Of a stretch of 37,101 nucleotides of DNA, positions 6,685 to 13,212 are shown in pieces. Made by a program: the position numbers and the translations under genes. Under the pieces are notes generated by a model. That model was given only the letters and a program-made list of their open reading frames with translations. It had not been told where the DNA came from and ran no database searches. Numbering within the stretch: position 1 is the stretch's first letter; each line of letters starts with the position of its first letter. Source of the DNA: a virus; the IMG/VR virus record IMGVR_UViG_3300017989_000232, positions 1-37,101 of that record; one strand, given 5' to 3'.

Positions 6685-7218
6685 TTAATCCGCCTCAAAA
6701 GGCGCGGCCAGCCGCTGCGCCAAAAATTCGAACGTATGATCATCGTAACCCGGATCCATGGCAATTGAAATATCTTCCGAGCAATGCGCCGTCGCGTGGT
6801 CGCTCACGCGCACCTTGATCGTCTGCCATGCCGCGTCGCCGTCTTCGTCCAGGCCCTCGCGCGTCAGCTCTACATATTGCGAACCGGTCTGCGCAACATG
6901 CCAGCGGTCCCGACTCCAGCCGTGCGCCTTGGCCAGCGATTCCACGCGCGCCTCCGCCTCAGTCATCCATGCATGGCGCGCCGCGTCGCGTTCGTCCGTT
7001 AGCCTGCAGGCTTCACATAAGCCGCCCGCCTCTTCCGCCTCATGCTGACAGGTTTCGCCGGCACACAATCGGTGCGCCAGCGGGCAAGACTCCCAGCGCT
7101 CGCAGCTTTCGCATTCGATCGGTTCGCACTGGTAGCTATCGTCACCACCTTCAAACAGCCGCGCAACCCAAGCCGCTTCATCCATACCATCCGCAATTGC
7201 TCGCTCATAACCGTTCAT
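6685..7218 (-). CDS. Cys-rich hypothetical protein
   Basis: A 177-aa acidic protein with about eight cysteines between residues 30 and 75 (CEPIECESC, CERWESCPL, CAGETC, CEAC), probably binding one or two metal ions. The C-terminal part (HVAQTGSQYVELTREG, IKVRVSDHATAH) looks like a small beta domain. The ATG at 7218 overlaps the upstream gene by ATGA and follows a strong GGGGGG stretch, so an upstream in-frame ATG at 7233 is not needed. Function is unknown. Confidence 0.7.
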   Translation of the reverse strand: MNGYERAIADGMDEAAWVARLFEGGDDSYQCEPIECESCERWESCPLAHRLCAGETCQHEAEEAGGLCEACRLTDERDAARHAWMTEAEARVESLAKAHGWSRDRWHVAQTGSQYVELTREGLDEDGDAAWQTIKVRVSDHATAHCSEDISIAMDPGYDDHTFEFLAQRLAAPFEAD

Positions 7219-7553
7219 GCTCCCCCCTTCCATTCCGAATATTTGTCCTCAAATTCTTTTTCAGAAATGGCCATCTTGACGAGCGCATGAAAATTTTTCC
7301 GACTTATACAAAAGGCGCGGTCTTTACCTAAAACCAACCGGCACCAGCGCATCACGATTTCTTCCGCATAATTACCAGCAAAATGCGCGTGACGTGGCGA
7401 GTCATTGAAATTAAACGAGTCATAATAACGGGGATTCCGCTGTAAATTTTCGCGGATCTCGCCATTAATAATTTCGTCATTTTGGCACCACTCATTGATT
7501 GCCGATCTAAGGATATGGCATTTTTCCTCATGGCTGATTCTCGTGTATCTCAT
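7215..7553 (-). CDS. First gene of early operon, hypothetical
   Basis: A 112-aa, moderately charged protein (HEEKCHILRSAINEWCQND, RNPRYYDSFNF) beginning just downstream of the palindrome-controlled promoter. The start codon follows a purine-rich AAGGGGGGAGG. It is A+T-richer than its neighbours. I do not recognise a domain. Its position as the first early gene suggests a regulator or host-takeover function, but nothing in the sequence shows this. Confidence 0.65.
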   Translation of the reverse strand: MRYTRISHEEKCHILRSAINEWCQNDEIINGEIRENLQRNPRYYDSFNFNDSPRHAHFAGNYAEEIVMRWCRLVLGKDRAFCISRKNFHALVKMAISEKEFEDKYSEWKGGA

Positions 7554-7591
7554 GGCCTCCCCCCTTGCGCCGTTAGTGTAATCATGCAGGA

Positions 7592-7620
7592 ATCTTACTT
7601 GATTAGTAATTACTAATCAA
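7592..7620 (-). promoter_or_regulatory. Early promoter (minus strand)
   Basis: On the minus strand, TTGATT (7615-7620) and TAAGAT (7592-7597) are separated by exactly 17 bases, which fits a sigma-70-type promoter. It would start the early operon about 30 bases upstream of the 7553 gene. The -35 element and the whole spacer are covered by the 24-bp palindrome. Confidence 0.65.
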
Positions 7621-7621
7621 G
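7598..7621. promoter_or_regulatory. Perfect 24-bp palindrome, probable operator
   Basis: The half-site CTTGATTAGTAA is followed directly by its exact reverse complement, giving a 24-bp palindrome with no centre gap. It overlaps the -35 and spacer of the early promoter. A related partial sequence (TTAGTGTAATCA) occurs at 7573-7584. Binding of a dimeric repressor here would shut off the early operon. Confidence 0.75.
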
Positions 7622-7690
7622 GCAAAAGCAAATATTTTTCTTTGTTTCGCAAGAGTTGAAATAGCATATGGTTATGGAATTTATTGAAAT

Positions 7691-8218
7691 TTGCCGTACA
7701 AAAATCCCAATTTTCGGCCAAAAATTGAAACAGCAGAGGCGCGGCTTGTCGATTTTACGGGCATATGGCGGCCGCAGGATGGCCCGCACGCGCGGCTTTT
7801 GCTTATTTTGCATGATGATGCCCTCTCCACAAAAAAGCCTGCTGCGGGCTTCTGTGGCGATTTAAGCGCTGAATTTGCGGGCGAGGCGGAAAATATATAT
7901 AATCCGATAATGGACAGGGCGATACTTCACAAATTGGCCGATGGCTACGCCTGGCTGCGCGTGCCGTTCGGTGACGTCACTGGCCAGCGCCTGACCATCC
8001 ATACCACGGCCATGGGTTACACCTGGACAGCAAACGGGCATCCACACGAGCCGCCGGATCGCCTCGACCACCTTCTGCCGGCCAGCCTACGGCTGCTCAC
8101 GCGAGACCGCAGGCTCGGCAGCGTCACCTGGACGGCGGTTATAAATGGTGACGGTTACCTCGTCCTCGATGCCGAAATTTGCAAAAAGAAGTTGCGGGCG
8201 GCGCTGCTGGCCATATAA
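7691..8218 (+). CDS. Divergent plus-strand gene of unknown function
   Basis: The only convincing plus-strand gene, 175 codons, with codon use like its neighbours after the first fifteen codons. The TTG at 7691 is the first usable start; no ATG occurs before residue 74 and the ribosome binding site is poor, so the true start is unsure. The protein has a beta-rich look (GYAWLRVPFG, TGQRLTIHTTAMGYTW, GSVTWTAVINGDGYLVLD) and no helix-turn-helix that I can see. It lies where a lysogeny repressor would be, diverging from the early promoter. It may be a lysogeny-expressed gene of unknown type. Confidence 0.55.
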   Translation: MPYKNPNFRPKIETAEARLVDFTGIWRPQDGPHARLLLILHDDALSTKKPAAGFCGDLSAEFAGEAENIYNPIMDRAILHKLADGYAWLRVPFGDVTGQRLTIHTTAMGYTWTANGHPHEPPDRLDHLLPASLRLLTRDRRLGSVTWTAVINGDGYLVLDAEICKKKLRAALLAI

Positions 8219-8313
8219 TCTTACGCCTACGCGAAAGGGTACAGCAGTTGCAGCACAAAGATGGCGGCGGCCTGGCGATTTACCGCACCCGGGAACAGGC
8301 TGCTTTTGATTTG

Positions 8314-8443
8314 TCCGGCCCGGCGCTCCCGGCGCTCCTGTTACCGGGCCGGATTTGCGGACGCGCCTCTGCAGCCGACAGGCTGCCCCCGTGACAGAGG
8401 CGCTGGCGGTTCGGGGCCCTGGCCCACCTACGAGCGAACCGCC
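8314..8443. ncRNA. Array of three perfect-stem hairpins (candidate structured RNA)
   Basis: Three hairpins follow each other within 130 bases. H1 pairs TCCGGCCCGG (8314-8323) with CCGGGCCGGA (8344-8353). H2 pairs GCGCCTCTG (8363-8371) with CAGAGGCGC (8395-8403) and encloses CAGCC-GACA-GGCTG (8372-8385). H3 pairs GGCGGTTCG (8405-8413) with CGAACCGCC (8435-8443) and encloses complementary G/C runs. All outer stems are perfect. The terminator hairpin at 8468-8490 lies next to them. The strand and the existence of a transcript are unknown. Confidence 0.45.
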
Positions 8444-8461
8444 CAATTTCATTTTGTCCAT

Positions 8462-8490
8462 AAAAAAACCCGGGCATCCAGATCCCGGGT
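8462..8490 (-). terminator. Intrinsic terminator of the late operon
   Basis: On the minus strand, ACCCGGG and CCCGGGT form a seven-base-pair stem around a nine-base loop and are followed by a run of seven T. It lies 24 bases after the stop of the last late gene. The stem is symmetrical, but only the minus strand has a proper T-tract. Confidence 0.85.
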
Positions 8491-8513
8491 ATTTAAACTT
8501 AAAATCGGCGGAG

Positions 8514-8741
8514 TTAAGAGGTAAAGGCTTCGTAATACGCTTTGGCGGCCGCCTTCTGCTCGGCAGTCATATCGGCCAGCGGTATGATCTCCATGCTGCC
8601 GCCGATCGCGTTATAATTCACCTCCACGGATGCGATCAATTTATCCTCCGCATCCTTTTCCGCGCGTAAAATGAGGTACGGAAAACCCTGCACCTGTTTT
8701 TCAGGAACGGTTTTGCTCACTGCAGCCAGTTCGTCAGCCAT
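8514..8741 (-). CDS. Last late gene, small hypothetical protein
   Basis: A 75-aa protein starting after AAGGAG. It contains a short hydrophobic segment (FPYLILRAEKD), a beta-like middle (LIASVEVNYNA) and an alanine-rich helix at the end (MTAEQKAAAKAYYEAF). It lies between the fibre genes and the late terminator. The position suggests a virion or fibre-assembly accessory, but no family is recognised. Confidence 0.65.
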   Translation of the reverse strand: MADELAAVSKTVPEKQVQGFPYLILRAEKDAEDKLIASVEVNYNAIGGSMEIIPLADMTAEQKAAAKAYYEAFTS

Positions 8742-8783
8742 AATAACATCTCCTTTTTAATGACCCAAATCAAAAATGGCCGG

Positions 8784-8969
8784 TTACTGCTTCTTTGCCT
8801 CCACCGGTTCGGCATGTTTCTTTTTTTCCGCTTCCAACTCCTGCACTCGCTGGATGCACTCGAGGAGCGCCTGCCGGATTTGATATTCCTTTAAAAACTT
8901 ATCGCGTTCCTCCACGATTTGCGCGATATTAATTTGTATCTGCTGCGGTTGCGGTTGCTGCTGTTCCAT
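8784..8969 (-). CDS. Small coiled-coil protein
   Basis: A 61-aa protein with a Gln/Pro-rich start (MEQQQPQPQQ) and a long charged helix (IVEERDKFLKEYQIRQALLE, then VQELEAEKKK) with heptad character. The start follows AAGGGGGAAG. It could be a small trimerisation or chaperone partner of the fibre protein encoded upstream. This is an inference from position only. Confidence 0.65.
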   Translation of the reverse strand: MEQQQPQPQQIQINIAQIVEERDKFLKEYQIRQALLECIQRVQELEAEKKKHAEPVEAKKQ

Positions 8970-8983
8970 ACTTCCCCCTTTTT

Positions 8984-10825
8984 TTAGCTGTACCAGTTTG
9001 TGGCATCAATCGCCCTATAAACCACGCTGGCCCCTGCGGCCAACGTAACCGAAGCATCAACTCCCGTGCCGTCGATGTCGTCACCGCTGGCCGGGAAAAT
9101 TTGTAACGCATTCGCGCCGTTATTGCGAACGTAAATTGTCATGCCGGCCGCCGCCGTCGGCATGGTCACCACGTCATTGGCATTTGCGCACGTGGCAATC
9201 TCGTTAATATCCTTGGTCAGCGGCTGCTGTCCCTGGCTCTGCGTTGTGCTGGCCGTAATACCCGCTTCGACGCTATGCTTGATATTTACCAAACAAGTAA
9301 TATTTGTAAAAGTTGCATTTAGCCCAGAATCAATAACGGGAATGATACCGATATTAAGTTGAGATAACTTGCCGATTCTCGTCGAACTGATTACCTCGTT
9401 ACCACCGATTTTTAAACTAACTAAATTGGCAATACGTGCGGAACTTACGATTTCCGTACCGCCAACCTTGATACTTGCAAAGTTGGCAATGCGTGCCGCG
9501 CTTACAATCTCGGTTCCACCAACTTTTATTCCACCTGTAAAAACGCTTAAATGTTTTCCGCTTGCAAGATAAATAGCCAAATCATTTACAAGCGACAACA
9601 TGGTAATGCTGCCGGTGCTGTCTATAATAATTGCATCCGTATTGTTTACTTGGCCGATTTGAAGGCTACCGGAAGCATTGGAAGCATAAATGAAATTTGC
9701 ACCGGCACGAGTAAACGTAACGACATTGCCGTTTGAGTTTACAGCAAAATTTCCAAGCGAACCGGTAATCGTTAATTGTGAACCCTGCAAATGCCGCGCG
9801 CTACTTATGACCTCCGTACCGCCAACAGATAACGATCCTGGCGTTACTAGGTTTAGGTTACCAGTAGCGAAATTAAAAATGAATCGGTCGGTAGTTCCAA
9901 GCAAACCACCAGCGGACATGCGATAGGTGTTATCGGTATTGTCTTTTCCTACAGAAAACAAAAGTGCACCAGTGGCTATATCGCGGTATCTGATTGCACT
10001 ATCGCCTCCGCGCATATCCATATAAATGTACGAAGACGACGTATAAAAGGTCGGGTTTAATCCGCCGGTATTTACCATGCTTAATGCGCCATTCAGCATT
10101 AAAGCGCCGGAGAGCGTTGTCGTGCCTGAAACGCCGAGCGTGCCGTTCACGTACGTGCTTGCAAGGCCGCCCGAAAGTGTAGTAAGCCCCGAAACGCCGA
10201 GCGTGCCGTTGATATAGGTATCGGCAAGCGAAAGAGTAGCCCCGGATTTAATGCCAAGCGTACCGCTTGCCGTGAATTCTATGGTGGAATCATCAGCCAT
10301 TGCACGGCCACCAACATCAAAATATGCATATGAGGTGGTTAGGCCGATGGCTTTAGGCGGATGAATTCCACCGGTATAGGTTACGAGCCCGCCTCCATTC
10401 GATAGGCCGTAAAGCGTGCTTGTAACAAAGGTGCCTGAGATAACGCCGCGATGGATGCCGAAAAAGCCCGTGGCGCTGGCCGTGCCGTCAAGGTCGCCGC
10501 CCTGCTCAATGGCCTCCATGGCCGCAGCCCATTCCTTGTTTAGATCGGTCGTAAGGGCCGCTGACGCGCGTGCGAGGCCGCTCGTAACATCCACGCCAGT
10601 AAAACGCACCACCTTGGCATTCACGCCCGCCGTAGCCGGCGAAATAGCCGCGCAAAGCGCCTGCATACGCAACGCGCGCGCGGTCGCCATCACGTGGCCG
10701 CCGAGGATATCATGGTCGGCCGCGTCGAACCAATTATCTTCCTGGCCCACCGGTACCTCTGTGATATCCGTTTTTTCGTTAATGCTCGGCAGTATGCCCG
10801 GCAGGGTTTCAGTGACGGCGACCAT
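8984..10825 (-). CDS. Tail fibre protein with beta repeats
   Basis: A 613-aa virion protein, probably the receptor-binding fibre. The N-terminal ~130 residues (GILPSINEKTDITEVPV, DNWFDAADHDILGGHVM) may attach to the tail. Then follow NGTLGVSG-TTLSG repeats (about 205-245) and 19-residue units of the type IKVGGTEIVSSARIANLVS, which are typical of trimeric fibre shafts. The C-terminal domain (TIYVRNNGANALQIFPASGD, ending in ATNWYS) is a common fibre-tip module. The start follows GAGAGGG. Two small genes downstream may assist folding. Confidence 0.85.
   Translation of the reverse strand: MVAVTETLPGILPSINEKTDITEVPVGQEDNWFDAADHDILGGHVMATARALRMQALCAAISPATAGVNAKVVRFTGVDVTSGLARASAALTTDLNKEWAAAMEAIEQGGDLDGTASATGFFGIHRGVISGTFVTSTLYGLSNGGGLVTYTGGIHPPKAIGLTTSYAYFDVGGRAMADDSTIEFTASGTLGIKSGATLSLADTYINGTLGVSGLTTLSGGLASTYVNGTLGVSGTTTLSGALMLNGALSMVNTGGLNPTFYTSSSYIYMDMRGGDSAIRYRDIATGALLFSVGKDNTDNTYRMSAGGLLGTTDRFIFNFATGNLNLVTPGSLSVGGTEVISSARHLQGSQLTITGSLGNFAVNSNGNVVTFTRAGANFIYASNASGSLQIGQVNNTDAIIIDSTGSITMLSLVNDLAIYLASGKHLSVFTGGIKVGGTEIVSAARIANFASIKVGGTEIVSSARIANLVSLKIGGNEVISSTRIGKLSQLNIGIIPVIDSGLNATFTNITCLVNIKHSVEAGITASTTQSQGQQPLTKDINEIATCANANDVVTMPTAAAGMTIYVRNNGANALQIFPASGDDIDGTGVDASVTLAAGASVVYRAIDATNWYS
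9359..9529 (-). repeat. Three 57-bp coding repeats in the fibre gene
   Basis: Three contiguous units of 57 bases (9473-9529, 9416-9472, 9359-9415) encode the 19-residue pattern (I/L)K(V/I)GG(T/N)E(I/V)(V/I)S. A more distant fourth unit (LSVGGTEVISSARHLQG) is encoded near 9.8 kb. Such units can expand or contract by recombination and change fibre length. Confidence 0.8.
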
Positions 10826-10854
10826 GATAGACCCTCTCTTTCAAAACGCTTCCC

Positions 10855-10900
10855 GCAAAAATAAAAATTGAACCTCCGGCGGGCGGGAACCGGCCGGAGG
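10855..10900 (-). terminator. Terminator-like hairpin before the fibre gene
   Basis: On the minus strand CCTCCGGC and GCCGGAGG form an eight-base-pair stem with a 12-base loop, followed by a T-rich tract (TTCAATTTTTATTTTT). It stands in the 118-base gap between the lipoprotein gene and the fibre gene. It would partly terminate late transcription and reduce fibre expression, or a fibre promoter may lie beyond it. Confidence 0.5.
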
Positions 10901-10943
10901 CCGGGGCTCGATGGGGGAGTATCGGCCCCTCGGCGCATGCGCC

Positions 10944-11516
10944 CTATATTTCGCGGTCAGTAGCCGCGCGCCATACCGCATCCGTCATTTCACGCGTAAC
11001 GCCTGGCGTGCCGGCCACCTCGTCCACGACATGCCCGCCAAATCCATCGGCCGCATTACCCGCGCGCGCCAGCACTCCCATTATTTTATTTGCCGCACCC
11101 AATTTAGAGTTGCGATTATACGCCACGACTCCGCCCAAAATGCTCGGCAGCAAAAGCCAAAGCTGCTGATACCACGGCACGCCGGAATCCCGTATGGCCT
11201 CCACGGTTTTGGCCAGGATTTTAACCTCTTCAATACCCGCTTTAATTTCCATCTCCACCGGTTCTTTTTGCGCTTTATAAAGGGCAATCAAGCGATCCCC
11301 TTCCTCTTTCGGCAGCTCGCCGCGCGCAACCTTTTCCACCACGTCGGCAATATTTTTACATAACCGATCAAGAACCGGCACCAGCTTTCCGATGCGCGCC
11401 TCTATACTGACGACCTTCGCGCTTGCTTCGCTAACGCGATTCTGCTGATCTTCCGTCAGCTGAACGCACCCCGCGCTCAAAAATAAAACCAGAACCAAAA
11501 CCAAAAAACGTTGCAT
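10944..11516 (-). CDS. Lipoprotein with internal membrane segment (possible spanin)
   Basis: A 190-aa protein with a lipoprotein signal: hydrophobic residues 5-13 and lipobox LSAGC with Cys17 as the lipidation site. Residues about 20-105 form a charged, coiled-coil-like helix (ARIGKLVPVLDRLCKNIADV and later KAGIEEVKILAKTVEA). A second hydrophobic segment (QLWLLLPSILGGVVAY) is at about 118-133, followed by a 55-residue tail. A lipobox plus coiled coil plus transmembrane segment recalls unimolecular spanins, which link the two membranes during lysis. In known u-spanins the transmembrane segment is nearer the C-terminus. AAGGAG precedes the ATG. Confidence 0.6.
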   Translation of the reverse strand: MQRFLVLVLVLFLSAGCVQLTEDQQNRVSEASAKVVSIEARIGKLVPVLDRLCKNIADVVEKVARGELPKEEGDRLIALYKAQKEPVEMEIKAGIEEVKILAKTVEAIRDSGVPWYQQLWLLLPSILGGVVAYNRNSKLGAANKIMGVLARAGNAADGFGGHVVDEVAGTPGVTREMTDAVWRAATDREI

Positions 11517-11531
11517 GACTTTCTCCTTTCG

Positions 11532-11996
11532 TCAACCGTTAGGTACGTGCGCCGCCAGCCACCCCAAGGCAACCATCGCCGCGGCCGTGGCCAGCCCCGC
11601 CAGAACATTAAAAAACAATTTACGCCAATCGCGTTTGCCTTCATTACGTTTTTTGTGGTCGAGGATCGCCGGCGCCGCAGCGATTTGCGCATCCTCCGCA
11701 ATCGTACGCGCTGCCACTGCTATGTCCTTCGCCTTGTCGATGGAGGCGCACATAAATTTTTGTTCTCTCAAAAGTTCTCCGTGCATCTGCTGCAGGGCTG
11801 CCTGGCGCTCCGTATTCCCCGCGCATGATTTTTCCAGCCGCGAAACGTTCCGCCCGATTTCTTCCATATTCGCCGTGACGCGTTCGAGGCGCTTATCAAG
11901 TTTTCCGTTCCGCTCGATACTACCCATTTCTACATTGGTGAGGCGGTCTTGCATATCGTTAATGCGACCGTGTACGTTTTCTATATTGTCCGGCAT
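11532..11996 (-). CDS. Coiled-coil protein with C-terminal membrane anchor (holin-like)
   Basis: A 154-aa protein with a long helix (residues about 5-105, including NDMQDRLTNVEMGSIERNGK), a basic linker (HKKRNEGKRDWRK) and one hydrophobic segment at about 128-148 (FFNVLAGLATAAAMVALGWL). The layout is that of XhlA/hemolysin-like phage membrane proteins and some class-III holins. Its position between tail genes and the lipoprotein gene supports a lysis role. TAGGAG precedes the ATG. An alternative is a membrane-bound virion accessory. Confidence 0.6.
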   Translation of the reverse strand: MPDNIENVHGRINDMQDRLTNVEMGSIERNGKLDKRLERVTANMEEIGRNVSRLEKSCAGNTERQAALQQMHGELLREQKFMCASIDKAKDIAVAARTIAEDAQIAAAPAILDHKKRNEGKRDWRKLFFNVLAGLATAAAMVALGWLAAHVPNG

Positions 11997-12018
11997 ACTA
12001 ACTCCTACTACTTAACTT

Positions 12019-13212
12019 TTAATAGTTTGATTTTACAATATCTGTAACTGATACATCAATCCCCAGAACTTTATAATAAAGATCACCTGTTTGTTCCTGA
12101 AATGTCCATGTATCCCCCTCGTCATCCGAATACCAATAGCCATTTGGTGATTCTCCGCGCGTTGGCGTCCACCATAAACGGTCGTTTTCATCGCGCATCA
12201 CAAACCATGCCGGTCCAAAAGCAGTATGCGTTCCATATTCCTGCTGAACGACTCGGAACGTATGAAGATTAGTTGTTTTACCAATCGCAAAATGGTCGTC
12301 ATCATCAATAAGCTGGCATATAACCTCATTATCTTTTGTAACAAATCCCGGCCTAACCCAATGAATCATATATGGTTCAGTTCGATGTTTTTCATATTCT
12401 CCATGATCCGTCCAGGTAACGAGGTCATCAATTGCCGATGAAAAATGCCGAAAAAATTTAGTGTTAACATCTGGCTGAGTATACGTCCGAAAATTATGCC
12501 AAAAATGAACGCGCCCATCCACTTCTTGTATCGTTGGGCGAGAATATACCAGTGCAAGAGTTACATCAATCAAATGCTCAGTCCACGAAACATCATCTTT
12601 TTCCTTCTCGGCAATCCAAAAAGTATAATTCCAATAACCATCAAATACCGCAGTCCAATGCAAAATAACAATCTTGCCATTCGACAAATTTATTATTTGC
12701 AGCATATACGCTTCTGGTCCTGGTGGCGTATATGAATCAGTTGGAGTTAACGCACTATCTATTTCTCTCAATGTTCCGTAGTGCTCGCCATAAACCAACC
12801 AAAACGGATCCGGAGTTCCGCCCATAAGTTGACTTCGAAAATTTTCCAGTGTTATCCATGAATGCGTCTTCCATCCATCTTCAGTACTCAAAAGATATGT
12901 TTTCAAACCTTCGGTAACGTGTTTACCCCAAAGATAATAATGGGTAAGTTCATTATTCACGATATAAATGCCATTCTCGGAAACGATCCAATTAAGATAT
13001 CCTTCTGGTAATTCCTCACTGACAAGAAATCTCAAATTCCCAAGAAAATTATTTGTTCGCGTAACGGCCAAACGACGTTCTCCATACGCCGGATCGTACT
13101 GCGGCCCCATGAAATAAATATTCCCGCCGATTTCCCCACGCGCGCCCAACGGCGATTCGATAAATCCGCCAAGAGGTGACTTATTAAAACTGTCAAATGC
13201 AGTCGTCATCAA
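12019..13212 (-). CDS. Tail protein with Asp-box-like motif, A+T-rich
   Basis: A 397-aa protein. The N-terminal motif FNKSPLGGFIESPLGARG resembles N-terminal virion-attachment segments of other phage tail proteins. The rest is rich in Trp, Tyr and His (HYYLWGKHVTEG, GYWNYTFWIAEKEK, VHFWHNFRTYTQ). Near the end is YSDDEGDTWTF, an Asp-box (SxDxGxTW-like) motif typical of sialidase-fold beta-propellers. This suggests a carbohydrate-binding or -cleaving tail protein. The gene is much richer in A+T than its neighbours after its first ~100 bases, so the domain was probably swapped in. The start overlaps the upstream stop (ATGA). Confidence 0.65.
   Translation of the reverse strand: MMTTAFDSFNKSPLGGFIESPLGARGEIGGNIYFMGPQYDPAYGERRLAVTRTNNFLGNLRFLVSEELPEGYLNWIVSENGIYIVNNELTHYYLWGKHVTEGLKTYLLSTEDGWKTHSWITLENFRSQLMGGTPDPFWLVYGEHYGTLREIDSALTPTDSYTPPGPEAYMLQIINLSNGKIVILHWTAVFDGYWNYTFWIAEKEKDDVSWTEHLIDVTLALVYSRPTIQEVDGRVHFWHNFRTYTQPDVNTKFFRHFSSAIDDLVTWTDHGEYEKHRTEPYMIHWVRPGFVTKDNEVICQLIDDDDHFAIGKTTNLHTFRVVQQEYGTHTAFGPAWFVMRDENDRLWWTPTRGESPNGYWYSDDEGDTWTFQEQTGDLYYKVLGIDVSVTDIVKSNY

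Larger units (their letters stand above)
8219..8513. other. Inter-operon region with hairpins
   Basis: No recognised gene. The region between the plus-strand gene and the end of the late operon holds three perfect-stem hairpins and the late-operon terminator (separate entries). Short plus-strand frames continue past 8218 (for example to 8394) but have no recognisable content. Confidence 0.5.

Noticed and set aside
7668-7865. XRE repressor start (IFGQKLKQQRRGLSI)
   Set aside because: The resemblance covers about 15 residues only; the rest of the frame is Arg/Met/Cys-rich with no second HTH helix.
8087-8461. 124-codon minus-strand frame beyond the late terminator
   Set aside because: It would begin next to the terminator, lacks a ribosome binding site and consists of Arg/Gly/Pro-rich residues produced by the hairpin stems.
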